Part shown: positions 22,501 to 36,100 of the stretch, piece after piece
Layout: the number at the start of each line of letters is the position of its first letter
Numbering within the stretch: the first letter of the stretch is position 1
Source: Corbicula japonica
Taxonomy: Eukaryota; Mollusca; Bivalvia; Venerida; Cyrenidae
DNA: 64,000 bases
Assembly: GCA_038501625.1 (NCBI GenBank)
Contig: JAZAYU010000693.1
Span: 116,432 to 180,431 of the forward strand
Reading direction: 5' to 3'
Made by a program: the position numbers and the translations under genes
The notes under the pieces: generated by a model
Databases searched by the model: none
Seen by the model: only the letters and a program-made list of their open reading frames with translations
What the model was told of the DNA's origin: nothing

Positions 22501-25234
22501 TCCTCCGAGCAGTTTCTAGATAAAAGCCATTGTTCTTAACAAGGGGGAGATAACTTTAACACTGATTGATAATGTGTGTATGAGTTCTGAACAAAAAACT
22601 TCAGTTCCTTTTCCGAATCTGAATAAGGAATAAGGAACCAGTTCCCGTTTCCTTATTCGAATCTGAATAAGGAATAAGGAACCAGTTCCCGTTTCCTTAT
22701 TCGAGCGAATAAGGAACTGGCAAATATAATGAAATGAAGTTGATTGTTTGCTTTCCGTGAGCAGTTTCTAGATAAGAGCTGCTGTTATGAACAAGGGGGA
22801 GATAACTTCAACAATGATTAATAATGTGTGTATGAAATCTGTACAAAACTTCAGTTCCTTTTTCAAATCTGAATAAGGAATAAGGAACCAGTTCCCGTTT
22901 CCTTATTCGAATCTGAATAAGGAATAAGGAACCAGTTCCCGTTTCCTTATTCGCGCGAATAAGGAACTGGCAAATATAATGAAATATGGTTGATTGTTTG
23001 TTTTCTCCGAGCAGTTTCTAGATAAAAGCCATTGTTTTTAACAAGGGGGAGATAACTTTAACACTGATTTATAATGTTTGTATGAGATCTGAACAAAAAA
23101 CTTCAGTTCCTTTTTCGGATCTGAATAAGGAATAAGGAACCAGTTCCCGTTTCCTTATTCGAATCTGAATAAGGAATAAGGAACCAGTTCCCGTTTCCTT
23201 ATTCGCGCGAATAAGGAACTGGCAAATATAATGAAATGTAGTTGATTGTTTGTTTCCTCCGAGCAGTTTCTAGATAAAAGCCATTGTTCTTAACAAGGGG
23301 GAGATAACTTTAACACTGATTGAACATGTGTGTATGAGTTCTAAACAAAAAACTTCAGTTCCTTTTTCGAATCTGAATAAGGAATTAGGAACCAGTTCGC
23401 GTTTCCTTATTCGAATCTGAATAAGGAATAAGGAACCAGTTCCCGTTTCCTTATTCGAGCGAATAAGGAACTGGCAAATATAATGAAATGAATTTGATTG
23501 TTTGCTTTCCGTGAGCAGTTTCTAGATAAGAGCCGCTGTTATGAACAAGGGGGAGATAACTTCAACAATGATTAATAATGTGTGTATGAAATCTGTACAA
23601 AACTTCAGTTCCTTTTTCAAATCTGAATAAGGAATAAGGAACCAGTTCCCGTTTCCTTATTCGAATCTGAATAAGGAATAAGGAACCAGTTCCCGTTTCC
23701 TTATTCGCGCGAATAAGGAAATGGCAAATATAATGAAATATGGTTGATTGTTTGTTTTCTCCGAGCAGTTTCTAGATAAAAGCCATTGTTCTTAACAAGG
23801 GGGAGATAATTTTAACACTGATTTATAATGTTTGTATGAGATCTGAACAAAAAACTTCAGTTCCTTTTTCGGATCTGAATAAGGAATAAGGAACCAGTTC
23901 CCGTTTCCTTATTCGAATCTGAATAAGGAATAAGGAACCAGTTCCCGTTTCCTTATTCGCGCGAATAAGGAACTGGCAAATATAATGAAATGTAGTTGAT
24001 TGTTTGTTTTCTCGAGCAGTTTCTAGATAAAAGCCATTGTTCTTAACAAGGGGGAGATAACTTTAACACTGATTGATAATGTGTGTATGAGTTCTAAACA
24101 AAAAACTTCAGTTCCTTTTTCGAATCTGAATAAGGAATAAGGAACCAGTTCCCGTTTCCTTATTCGAATCTGAATAAGGAATAAGGAACCAGTTCCCGTT
24201 TCCTTATTCGAGCGAATAAGGAACTGGCAAATACAATGAAATGAAGTTGATTGTTTGCTTTCCGTGAGCAGTTTCTAGATAAGAGCCGCTGTTATGAACA
24301 AGGGGGAGATAACTTCAACAATGATTTATAACGTGTGTATGAAATCTGTACAAAACTTCAGTTCCTTTTTCAAATCTGAATAAGGAATAAGGAACCAGTT
24401 CCCGTTTCCTTATTCGAATCTGAATAAGGAATAAGGAACCAGTTCCCGTTTCATTATTCGCGCGAATAAGGAACTGGCAAATATAATGAAATATGGTTGA
24501 TTGTTTGTTTTCTCCGAGCAGTTTCTAGATAAAAGCCATTGTTCTTAACAAGGGGGAGATAACTTTAACACTGATTTATAATGTTTGTATGAGATCTGAA
24601 CAAAAAACTTCAGTTCCTTTTTCGAATCTGAATAAGGAATAAGGAACCAGTTCCCGTTTCCTTATTCGAATCTGAATAAGGAATAAGGAACCAGTTCCCG
24701 TTTCCTTATTCGAGCGAATAAGGAACTGGCAAATATAATGAAATGAAGTTGAGTGTTTGTTTTCCCTGAGCAGTTTCTAGAAAGAAAACCGTTGTTCTGA
24801 ACAAGGGGAGATAGCTTCGACAATGATTGATGATGTGTGTATGAAATCTGTACACAAACTTTAGTTCCTTTTTCGAATCTGAATAAGGAATTAGGAACCA
24901 GTTCGCGTTTCCTTTTTCGAATCTGAATAAGGAATAAGTAACCAGTTCCCGTTTCCTTATTCGAGCGAATAAGGAACTGGCAAATATAATGAAATGTAGT
25001 AGATTGCTTGTTTTCTCCGAGCAGTTTCTAGATAAAACCCGTTTTTCTGAACAAGGGGGAGATAACGTCGACAATGATTGATAATGTGTGTATGAAATCT
25101 GTACAAAAACTTCAGTTCCTTTTTCGAATCTGAATAAGGAAAAAGGAACCAGTTCCCGTTTCCTTATTCGAATCTGAATAAGGAATAAGGAACCAGTTCC
25201 CGTTTCCTTATTCGAGCGAATAAGGAACTGGCAA
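19590..25234. repeat. left-arm array of foldback copy 1 (about 250-bp units)
   Basis: More than 20 units. Each unit has (i) one to three 44-45-bp subunits GAATCTGAATAAGGAATAAG..., (ii) a closing palindromic part around CTTATTCGCGCGAATAAGG and (iii) a constant part with AGCAGTTTCTAGATAA and AAGGGGGAGATAAC. Unit subtypes ending ATGTAG, ATGAAG and ATATGG rotate in order, giving a higher-order repeat of about 755 bp in the middle. Spurious open frames come from the 45-bp subunit, which is divisible by three. Confidence 0.95.
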
Positions 25235-25448
25235 GTATGATCAATTGTAGTTGAATTTGTTATTACCAGATCGGCTTTTAGGTATAATCCGTTGATCTGA
25301 ATATTGGTTATATGACTTCAACAATGATAGTTATATGTTTGAGAAAGCTGTTCTGATTCTGATACAATGTACCTCAGTTCCTTTTTGGAATTTTAATAAG
25401 AAATAATTATGGAACTAGTTTACTTACTCTGTCGTATAAGGAACTGAC
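25235..25448. repeat. inner end of left arm, copy 1
   Basis: This diverged module has an inverted partner at 32882-33095. Shared landmarks include CTGTTCTGATTCTGATAC and CTTACTCTGTCGTATAAGGAACTGAC. The arm symmetry stops sharply at 25448/32882. Confidence 0.85.
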
Positions 25449-26560
25449 AACTATTATCTTATATAGAGCACATTCGCCTTCTCTTCTTGATTTGTCTCAT
25501 TATCGCTAAACAATCAACAAAGGAGATATAATTTCTTTCAACAGTTATTTCGGATACGTTAAGAAAAAAAGGTACAACACTAAAACAGCTAGTAATAAAG
25601 GGGCCTGTATAAAACGCAGCTTTTAACCCAGCCAATATAAACATATAGAAAATACGCAGCTTTTACGCATAGAATATATAGGGAAAAAGTGTGAATTACT
25701 CTGCAGTTAGGCATTTTTTGGAAAATAAGTCAAAATGTATTTTGATAAGAAAAATGGCTTATGTATCAATCATAAATGAATGAAATTATTAATAAATATA
25801 TGAATAAAATTGATATTGTGATTTATTAACGTGGTCGTTATTTTGACTTGACCACCGAAAAGAAGAAATAACTGCAATAAGTAGTAATCTTTTTTTTAAA
25901 AGGAGGGCGGATTTCAAAGAATTCTTTTTAAAATGAAAGATCAGGGAGATATTATTATAACTATTAATATGTAGACAAAAAAGTCGCTCCTGCTTTCTCA
26001 CACAGGGCTTGGGACCCAACGATGGTGCATTTGGTTATTTTGCTTTTGTTCTTTTAAGCCTAAACTTATATTGAAATGCTGAAGATATGTTGTGATATCG
26101 AAATTTAAAGCAAAATATAACATCAAGTTTATTTCTTTTCCAAAAACAAAAACAAAGAAGAATGAACATTGCAACATGCAGCTATCAAAGTAGAATCAAC
26201 TGTAACAACCTTCACATGCATTTGACATAAGGAGGAGTGAATAATCAACACTCTTACACAAATCAACAATTGTCAAAACACATAACCATTTGTATACGGT
26301 TGATTATTGATACATGTAATATATACATGTATAATGACAGTTATGTGTGAATTCATTTTCATAGCAAAAAAGGCTTACTGTAGAAGATTTGGTTTAGTAA
26401 TATATATGTTCAGTAATAAATATTTTTAATCTTTTTTATTTCTTAGAATGACAAACATGAAAAGCTTAACCATGTTTTCTTGTAATTTTTATTGAACTAT
26501 CCCACCTGAACCACTCTGGCTAAACTTTAGTAAAACACAAAGTAAACAAATTGTGAGTCG

Positions 26561-26613
26561 AGTGCAAAACAGTTAAACTGCATTTTTTTATACAGCTACA
26601 ACTGTTTTGCACT
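26561..26613. repeat. small hairpin in the core
   Basis: AGTGCAAAACAGTT at 26561-26574 is exactly complementary to AACTGTTTTGCACT at 26600-26613. It may be the ends of a very small inverted-repeat insertion. Confidence 0.5.
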
Positions 26614-27404
26614 GTACAATATTAAGTTAGGTTTTTTCTACATCATTGTTCTTTTTTTAAATTCTGTCTCAGAATCAAGGCTACCTCCAAAAGATGTTGG
26701 AACGAAACATGCTAAATAAATTATATTTAAAAGAACCAGAAATTTAACAAAAAGATGTTTTGTTCATGTTATCAAAATACTGTTAATTACTGATATTCAT
26801 ATTTCACTTAATGAACCAATTTAAGTTTAAAGAAGATATTAACCATTGGATATTGCTGTCATCAGCACCATCTAATCTAGGTCTACATTTGCCATCTGAT
26901 CAAGATGTACACTTGCCATCTGGTCTGGATCTACACTTTGCATTTTGTGATACATTGGGTTATTTCTGAACAAGAAGTGAACAGTGTAGACATCAGATCG
27001 CACAAATTTGCAAGCTGATCTGGATAAACACTGTTGCATATATGCAATAAACCCATATGTATATTGAGGGAGTAAACAGTTAATTGTCATGAAATTTAAA
27101 AGATCGCATACTGGCTTTTATCTTGTTTAGATTTCCCAATTTCGGCTACCAATTTGGAATGCCTTTAGTCAAGTTCAACTAAGATCATATTACATGTTAC
27201 GAGTTATGCTCTCGTCAAGAATATATCGAAAAGAGAAGTTAAAAATTATAAGGAACAGCAGAGGTTTAAGTCCAAACAGTTGATGATAAGACATATTTAA
27301 AGTATAAACCCCATTTCTGTTATAGAATACTGGTATATAACTAGATGGGTGTTCAGTTGAACACTTGTATCGCCCTCTGGTACAATGTCGGAAAAAAATG
27401 CAAG

Positions 27405-28070
27405 TTCAAAACGGGGCATAACTCCTTTTTGGCCAAAACAACTTGTCATCATCACAAGTATGTCGTTTTGAGCAAAATAATTTAAAAGTTTCATGAAGAA
27501 ATGTTGAGAAATGGCAAGATTATAGCCAACATTAAGTTTTCATGCCAACATACAAGTACAAAAAGGGGCATAACTCCAACAAATGTGACCTTGACCTAAA
27601 GAATATGGCACTATCATGAGCTTTTTGTCATATGCAATATAATTTATTTAATTTAAGAAATGATAAGAAATGGCAAGGTTATTGCAAACGTTAAGTTTTC
27701 ATGTAAAAATCCAAGTACAAAAAGGGGCATAACTCCATCAAATGTGAACTTGACCTAAAGAATTCAGCATCACCATGAGCATGTTGTCATAAACAATATC
27801 ATTTGAAAGTTTCATGAAGAAATATTGAAAAATGGCAAAGTTTTAGTCAATGTTATGTTTTCAGGTCAAAATCCAAGTACAAAAAGGGGCATAACTCCAT
27901 CAAATGTGACCTTGACCTAAAGAATTTGGCATCATCATGAGTGTGTTTTCATAAGCGATATAATTTGAATGTTTCATAAAGAAATATTAAGAAATGGCAA
28001 AGTTATAGCGAATGTTAAGTTTTCGTGATGGATAGATGTACAGACAGTCTGAACGAACAGACAAAGCGAT
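27405..28070. repeat. diverged tandem repeat of about 160 bp, four units, copy 1
   Basis: Each unit contains GGGGCATAACTCC, a TGTGACCTTGACCTAAAGAA segment and GTTTCATGAAGAAAT...GAAATGGCAA. It is followed by a GACAGACAGTCTGAACGAACAGACA-like tail (shortened here) that I associate with bivalve interspersed repeats. Not coding. The same block lies at about 53448-54113 in foldback copy 2. Confidence 0.7.
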
Positions 28071-29692
28071 TCCTATGTATCGTCATTTCTTTGAAAGGGC
28101 GACACAAAAAATGAGCTTTGGTGAAAAATCATAACTTTGATTTGATTTGGTTATCATGACCTTTAACGTAGTGATCTCAATATCAGTAGGAATCATTCTC
28201 CAATCAAGGGCTTTCAACACACGAGGAGTGTTGACTGTAGGCATAAACAATGTCCAGCTATTGTCCAGACAAACTTTGCCATTTGTCATATTTGATCATG
28301 TGACCTAGACCATCGACTTAATCACATTACCCAAGTATCGCTGACTTTAGGACAGCTGCTGTCATCCTGAAAACAACAGACACCTGGATGGATGGACAAT
28401 GCCCTAACTTAATGCGTCCCATCTTAAGATGCACTCTGTACAATATAAATTGTATATATAAAAATAGCACATCAGCCATAACTCATGCAAATTTAGGCCA
28501 ACCACAACATTCCTGTTACATGGCCAGAAGCCCTTTGTTACATTAGTTTGCCAAGTTTCATTAAAGCCTTTGCAGACATGCAGGAACAGCGCACAAACAC
28601 TTAAAAGTGACTGTAATACCAGGGACAGTTACTGTTATCCAATTAATATGAGAAAGTGAAAACTAGCATCTGACAGATAATCATGTATCATTCAGACTAG
28701 AGGCATTAATGTCACCCGGTTACAGTTAATAGAGAAACCACATGGCTATACTGTGTATCCCTTTTTTTGTCTAGAAATTCAATTTGAACTTGTTTTCATA
28801 ATTCTTTATTCTCAGTAACATTTTACAATTAAATACAGTCATCCATGTCAAGGGGAATGTTTTAACAGTCTGTTTCTAGCTGCTCTTTCCTTCTCACAAT
28901 TCATAAATCTGAAAATGAAAACATTTAAATTAATAATAAGGAAATAATGTCAGTACATATGAGCCAGTCTTCAAATTGTATTAACTTCAGTTTGAAGATA
29001 AACCAATACTGATATACATCTACATTATCAAGTAAATGATGAGAGGAAAATTATTTCAAATAACCCTGTTAATTCCTTAATGTACCATATTTATTAAACT
29101 GAAAAGGGGGTTAACAATAAAATTTTTTTGGAAGAGAATAACTGTTTCAGTTGGCATTTATAGATTAACATTTAAAAATACATCATAAATTTAAAAAACC
29201 CATTCACTATATAAATTATAAATAAGCACTGGCATTACTTAGCAGTTTAACGTTGTTAACAGAGTTAAATCATTAAGCTCAGGGCTATTCCAAATAGTGA
29301 AATACACGTGGCTTTACTATTATTGCCAAAATTTAATGGAGGCAAATGGTTTGATGACTCTGTAACACATTTCTATAAGAATTATTATACAAGTTAAATA
29401 AATAAATATTGCACATGAGAGATTTTTCATGTATTACATTCATTATTTATATTGAAGGAATGACAATTAACAAAAGAGTATTAATAATGAAATTTAACCC
29501 TTTACTCCATGCGATCTGGCTGTTGTTATTCACAGATGGACAGTGTAGATCAAGATCAGCCGATACATATAGAAATTGTCTGATCATGATTTACTTTGTT
29601 TGCTGTTTAATTCATTAGGTTGTTTCTGATTGAAATGCGAACAGTTTAGATCCTGATCAGAAGCTACAGATGTGCCAGCTGATCTGGATATA

Positions 29693-30718
29693 CGAAGGTT
29701 GTCCCAATAAATCGTAGACTATCTGAATGAAAAGAAAACTACTGAACACATATTTATGCAACTTTCACAGTTAGTTAAAACATTAATTGGTAATTTGTAG
29801 ATGAAATATCAAAGAAAAATAGACTACCATAAAGAAATTGGAAACATTTTAACAATTCGACCTGTCGACCAGCGGCGCACATCGCAACGTCATTAAAATG
29901 CTCACACAGCATACCGTTACTCCTTCCTGAAGTACTCTTCAGCATTTTGATAAACTCACTGTGTCTGATCACCGGACTATTAAATAAATTAATGTAACAC
30001 TCTGTTACATTATTTCAAGAATTTTGTTGAAGGCCAAGCTTTCTGATCTTGTCAGAGATCTGAGATTTGCGACCTATGAGCCTGAAAGTACACAACGTCT
30101 ACCAGAGCAAGGTCTAGTGAGTACGGGGGATGACTGATTCCGAGTATTATTTCCGTTTCGCCATGCGAAAACTTTCTGTGCCACTTTTGTATACTAACGC
30201 TCTAGAAATGAGAATGCTTTTTAACTTGTTTTTATTCCTTAATCGTGTCTTTTGGCGTCAATTCGCTTTTATCACAATATTGGATGATCGAAATGTGCGC
30301 CGCAGCTTCTTCAAACGTCGCGATTTTTATTAGAAGTTAATATTTACTCATTAGCATGAAACCAGCACTACTCTTATACAAATTATGGCAACTTTTTGAA
30401 ACTTTGCATATTGATTTCAGAATTATCACCAGTTAAGGCAACATTAACAATTAGCCGCTAAAATGGCACTGTGTAATGTATTAACTGTTTAAAGTAAATT
30501 ATTGAATTCAAAATCATGGCGCTTTTTGACGTGCGTCGCCAATCGCTAGCTCGGTTTAATAAAGTGTGTGTAATTTCTTTATTTTAAAAGATTTTTCGTT
30601 GAAATTCAGCATACCTGTTACCAAATGATGTCTTAACTAACTGTGAAATTTGCTTAAAGATGTGTTCAGTAGTTTTCTTTTTATTCAAAAAGTCTACGAT
30701 TTATTGGGACAACCCTCG
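29693..30718 (-). mobile_element. degenerate mariner-like transposon, copy 1
   Basis: Inverted ends of about 90 bp begin CGAAGGTTGTCCCAATAAAT (left) and mirror at 30718, each flanked by TA (29691-29692, 30719-30720). At 1,026 bp it is shorter than a typical 1.3-kb mariner. The minus strand carries remnants of a transposase (see 30090-30318). The element would read from 30718 toward 29693. It was inserted in the core before the core was duplicated, because copy 2 has it at the same place. Confidence 0.8.
30090..30318 (-). pseudogene. mariner transposase remnant, copy 1
   Basis: On the minus strand at 30132-30091 the frame reads HPPYSLDLALVDVV, resembling the mariner signature HPPYSPDLAPSDF that holds the third catalytic aspartate. 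At about 30318-30236 a fragment with IIQYCDKSELTPKDTIKE resembles the amino-terminal helix-turn-helix region. The two are only tens of codons apart, where a full transposase has about 200 residues, and stops interrupt the frame, so the middle (with the first two catalytic aspartates) is deleted. Confidence 0.7.
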
Positions 30719-30928
30719 TACACTGTATGAACATGCGACAAAACCTGTATATAATGAGTAAAGTGTTATAATGTGCGTTTTTTTTTAGAATTTCTAGACA
30801 TACATGTAAGTGACTGTTAAAAATTAAATAAATAACAGTACTGTTGAATTACTGAAAATTTCAATCAATCAAACTTAATTAATAATTTTACAATGAATCA
30901 TATATTTTTGAGAAATATCAACCACATA

Positions 30929-31376
30929 CCGTAAATTGGTTTATTTTGGCCTTGTTTAATAATTTGCCTAATTGGCCACCATGATAAAAAGGCCAAAATT
31001 AAACACACTAAAATATGTCACAGGTGAAAATTCAGCCCATTTAGTGCAAACACAACAACAATACAGATTGACTTTCACACGTCATCGACGCTGACCACTA
31101 TTTATCGCTTATCAAACCAACCAGATAAATCTCATAATTTTTAATTTAATTACTGTATTTCATTCAGTTTGTTGGATTATTGTGTGCTGCAATAAATGTT
31201 CTGAAAATGTCGATCTTAAAATATTTTATGCATTACACGTGACAAAAAAACGTATCTGTGTTTATTTTTTGCCACACCATGATAAATGGCCAAAATTAAA
31301 CTGCCCAAAATAAAACACAGGTATTATGGGGCAAAATGGACAAAATATCGCGACGCCAAAATATCCCAATTTACGG
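30929..31376. mobile_element. 448-bp MITE with CCGTAAATTGG ends, copy 1
   Basis: The left end CCGTAAATTGG...TATTTTGGC and right end GCC(A)AAATATCCCAATTTACGG are inverted repeats of about 25 bp. Each is flanked by TA (30927-30928, 31377-31378). Further internal complementarity (GGCCAAAATTAAAC repeats) is present. No coding capacity. It is a typical TA-targeting MITE, and the same insertion is at 56972-57419. Confidence 0.8.
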
Positions 31377-32881
31377 TATTGAGGTCACTTAAGTTTTAGA
31401 AACATAAATGATCATCAGAAATACCTTGGAGTCAATAAAATGTTCGTCCATGTACATAACCAGATCTTGTGAATTAAACAGCAACTATAATAAGGTCAGC
31501 TGCAGGGAGTCATCCTTCCAACTGTCTTTTCTTCTTAACTGAAGTAAAAATTTAAATACAAGATACATATACTATATAGGTGTTAATAAAACCACCAGTC
31601 ATTGCAATTAAAAGTTTCAGGTATGCTATTATGTGATTCCAATCTTCCAATCCTAAACTTGTTTTTGACACAACAAAGATGTAAGGAAAATTAAAGACAT
31701 CAGTTTCATGACAGGTTTCATAGTTAGTTTCCAAAGACCATTTGAATTGATCAGACAAACTGATTATTATGAAATAATTATTATAATTTTACTGCTTGCT
31801 GCTGTTGTTTCTAGATTATTTTTAAATCAGTGAACAGAAGATTAGAACTGTCAACTGTATGTGTAAGCTGGCACATCCATGCCGTCTGATCAGGATCTGC
31901 ACTGTTGGCTTTAAGCAACAACAACAACAACAACAATCACATTTATTGCATTAAACACAAAGTGCTTATAGCAAACACATACATATTAAGTGGTAGACAT
32001 TTATCTGAGAGGCATAATTAAACTAAATGTTAACAATTTAATTTTCAAAATATTATTGTCTTTCTTTTACAGCTGAAAAAATAAACTTCGCAATATTATA
32101 CATAGTTTCATAGTTAAGATTGCATAGTTAACGGGACCAGTGCAGATCCTGATCAAACGAAATGCTGAATGATGAATATTTCTCCGGGACAACCTATTGT
32201 CAGGTCAGAATGTTCTGCTACAACCTAGCGATGAACATATTACCACGCTTTAAGACGATTATTTTCTTTTCACACCTCATCACCTTCATAACACTATGGT
32301 GTACAATTCATTATTCAGAACGATCATTTAACCCATTGACCCCACCCCTATCAGGCTGATCAATTGCACTGCTCACATTATAATTTTTGACATTGCCAGA
32401 TAAAATTATGTTTGAAAAAGCCAATTATAACAATTTATTGTTTACAAGACCGATTTTCAAATTATGTAAACACTTATAATCCTATTCAGGCTATTTGTTA
32501 TATATACCTTGTTTTCAGTGTTGTACTTTAACTTACCGGTTATTTCACGTGTTTTCTCGGACAGCAGGGTCTTGAACCCAGGAGGAATGAAGTTTAATGA
32601 TCATTGTCCTCTATTATTATATTATCTACATGTAGAAAACGACGGAAGTTTAATCAAAATAGCTAAATTAAAGAAATTTCAGTTTCATGGAAGTCGCCAT
32701 ATTTTGTGTTTGACAGGTGCGCGCTAAAAACCTCGCGCCCGGAAACGGCTGTTTTTAGACTGATCGGGACCTAGGTCTTTATGAAACGCGTTTGTCACAT
32801 TCGTAAATTCTTTCGTAAATGGGTATCGCAGTTTACGATACGACACTATCGTAAATTCTTAATGAAACGCAGCCAATATTT

Positions 32882-33101
32882 GTCAGTTCCTTAAGTTCCT
32901 TATATGACAGAGTAAGTAAACGGGAACTAGTTCCATATTTCTTATAAAGATTCCAAAAAGGACCTGAGGTATCAGAATCAGAACAGCTTTCTCACACATA
33001 AAACTATCATTGTTGAAGCTATATCACCTATAGTCAGATCAACGGATTTACCTTAAAGCCGATTTGGTAATAAAAAATTCAACTAAAATTGAACATATTT
33101 C
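32882..33101. repeat. inner end of right arm, copy 1
   Basis: Inverted partner of 25235-25448, beginning GTCAGTTCCTTAAGTTCC. It is diverged but collinear over about 210 bp. Confidence 0.85.
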
Positions 33102-36100
33102 CCAGTTCCTTATTCGCTCAAATAAGGAAACAGGAACTGTTCATACAACTTTTCTCCACATTGTTCAGAACAACGGGTTTTATCTACAAACTGTTTTGAG
33201 AAAACAAACAATCAACTACATTTCATTATATTTGCCAATTTAGATTCGAATAAGGAAACGGGAACTGGTTCCTTATTCCTTATTCAGATATGAAAAAGGA
33301 ACTGAAGTTTTTGTACAGATTTCATACACACATTATCAATTATTGTTGAAGTTATCTCCCCCTTGTTCATAACAACGGCTTTTATCTAGAAACTGTTCGG
33401 AGAAAACAAACAATCAACTAAATCTCATTATATTTGCCAGTTCCTTATTCGCTCGAATAAGGAAACGGGAACTGGTTCCTTATTCCTTATTCAAATTCGA
33501 ATAAGGAAACGGGAACTGGTTCCTTATTCAGATTCGAAAAAGGAACTGAAGTTTTTGTACAGATTTCATACACACATTATCAATCATTGTTGAAGTTATC
33601 TCCCCCTTGTTCAGAACAACGGCTTTTATCTAGAAACTGCTCGGAGAAAACAAACAATCAACTACATTTCATTATATTTTCCAGATCCTTATTCGCTCGA
33701 ATAAGGAAACGGGAACTGGTTCCTTATTCCTTATTCAGATTCGAAAAAGGAACTGAAGTTTTTGTACAGATTTCATATACACATTATCAATAATTGTTGA
33801 AGTTATCTCCCCCTTGTTCAGAACAACGGGTTTTATCTAGAAACTGTTCGGAGAAAACAAACAATCAACTATATTTCATTATATTTGCCAGTTCCTTATT
33901 TGCTCGAATAAGGAAACGGGAACTTATTCCTTATTCAGATTCGAATAAGGAAACGGGAACTGGTTCCTTATTCCTTATTCAGATTCGAAAAAGGAACTGA
34001 TGTTTTTACACAGATTTTATACACACATTATCAATCATTGTTGAAGTTATCTCCCCCTTGTTCAGAACAACGGGTTTTATCTAGAAACTGCTCAGGGAAA
34101 ACAAACAATCAACTGCATTTCATTATATTTGCCAGTTCTTTATTCGCTCAAATGAGGAAACGGGAACTGGTTCCTTATTCCTTATTCAGATTAGAATAAG
34201 GAAACGGGAACTGGTTCCTTATTCCTATTCAGATTCGAATACGCAAACGGGAACTGTTTCCTTATTCCTTATTCAGATTCGAAAAAGGAACTGATGTTTT
34301 TGTACAGATTTCATACACACATCATAATTTATTGTTGAAGTTATCTCCCCCTGGTTCATAACAACGGGTTTTATCTAGAAACTGTTCGGAGAAAACAAAC
34401 AATCAACTACATTTCATTATATTTGCCAGTTCTTTATTCGCTCGAATGAGGAAACGGGAACTGGTTCCTTATTCCTTATTCAGATTAGAATAAGGAAATG
34501 GGAACTGGTTCCTTATTCCTTATTCAGATTCGAAAAAGGAACTGAAGTTTTTGTACAGATTTCATACACACATTATCAATCATTGTTGAAGTTATCTCCC
34601 CCTTGTTCATAACAACTGGTTTTATCTAGAAACTGTTCGGAGAAAACAATCTATCAACTACATTTCATTATATTTGCCAGTTCCTTATTCGCTCGAATAA
34701 GGAAACGGGAACTGGTTCCTTATTCCTTATTCAGATTCGAATAAGGAAACGGGAACTGGTTCCTTATTCCTTATTCAGATTCGAAAAAGGAACTGATGTT
34801 TTTGTACAGATTTTATACACACATTATCAATTGTTGAAGTTATCTCCCCCTTGTTCAAAACAACGGGTTTTACCTAGAAACTGCTCGTAGAAAACAAATA
34901 TTCACCTACATTTCATTTTATTTGCCAGTTCCTTTTTCGCTCGAATAAGGAAACGGGAACTGGTTCCTTATTCCTTATTCAGATTCGAATAAGGAAACGG
35001 GAACTGGTTCCTTATTCCTTATTCAGATTCGAAAAAGGAACTGAAGTTCTTGTACAGATTTCATACACACATTATAAATCATTGCTGAAGTTATCTCCCC
35101 CTGGTTCATTACAACGGGTTTTATCTAGAAAGGGTTCGGAGAAAACAAACAATCCACTACATTTCATTATATTTGCCAGTTCCTTATTCGCTCGAATAAG
35201 GAAAAGGAAACTGTTTCCTTATACAGATTCGAATAAGGAAACGGGAACTGGTTCCTTATTCCTTATTCAGATTCGAAAAAGGAACTGAAGTTTTTGTTCA
35301 GATTTCATCACCCATTATCAATCATTGTTGAAGTTATCTCCCTCTGGTTCATAACAACGGGTTTTATCTAGAAACTGTTCGGAGAAAACAAACAATCAAC
35401 AACATTTCAATATATTTGCCAGTTCCTTATTCGCTCGAATAAGGAAACGGGAACTGGTTCCTTATTCCTTATTCAGATTCGAATAAGGAAACGGGAACTG
35501 GGTCTTATTCCTTATTCAGATTCGAAAAATGAACTGAAGTTTTTGTACAGATTTCATACACACATTATAAATCATTGTTGAAGTTATCTCCCCCTGGTTC
35601 ATAACAACGGGTTTTATCTAGAAACTGTTCGGAGAAAACAAACAATCAACTACATTTCATTATATTTGCCAGTTCCTTATTCGCTCGAATAAGGAAACGG
35701 GAACTGGTTCCTTATTCCTTATTCAGATTCGAATAGGGAAACGGGAACTGGTTCCTTATTCCTTATTCAGATTTGAAAAAGGAACTGAAGTTTTTGTACA
35801 GATTTCTTACACACAATTTCAATCATTGTTGAAGTTATCTCCCCCTTGTTCATAACAACGGGTTTTATCTAGAAAGGGTCCGGAGAAAACAAACAATCAT
35901 CTGCATTTCATTATATTTGCCAGTTCCTTATTCGCTCGAATAAGGAAACGGGAACTGGTTCCTTATTCCTTAATTGCTTGAATAAGGAAACGGGAACTGG
36001 TTCCTTATTCCTTATTCAGATTTGAAAAAGGAACTGAATTTTTTGTACAGATTTCCTACACACATTATAAATCATTGTTGAAGTTATCTCCCCCTGGTTC

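Larger units (their letters stand above)
25449..32881. other. core (loop) of foldback copy 1
   Basis: A 7.43-kb AT-rich single-copy region. It contains a 26561-26613 hairpin, diverged 160-bp repeats (27405-28070), several 'GATCTGGATCTACACT'-like interspersed fragments, a broken mariner element (29693-30718) and a MITE (30929-31376). No intact gene was found. The stretch 32500-32880 is less AT-rich and contains one 72-codon open segment, but there is no second exon to support it. The content looks like captured genomic DNA rather than a transposon coding region. Confidence 0.7.

Noticed and set aside
24706..25074. Recurrent 60-125-codon frames such as RIRKREL / LSPPCSE / RNCSEK in the foldback arms
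   Set aside because: They come from the 45-bp subunit (15 codons) and the adjacent constant part. They change frame between units and appear on whichever strand each arm presents.
19590..25234. CRISPR-like regular repeats
   Set aside because: The spaced repeats are tandem satellite units with repeated, not unique, spacers, in clearly eukaryotic DNA with introns.
32509..32727. 72-codon open segment bounded by TTTTCAG and ACAG|GTGCGC in the foldback core (also 58551-58769)
   Set aside because: A possible exon, but no partner exon with matching phase was found in the core and the peptide is not recognisable.
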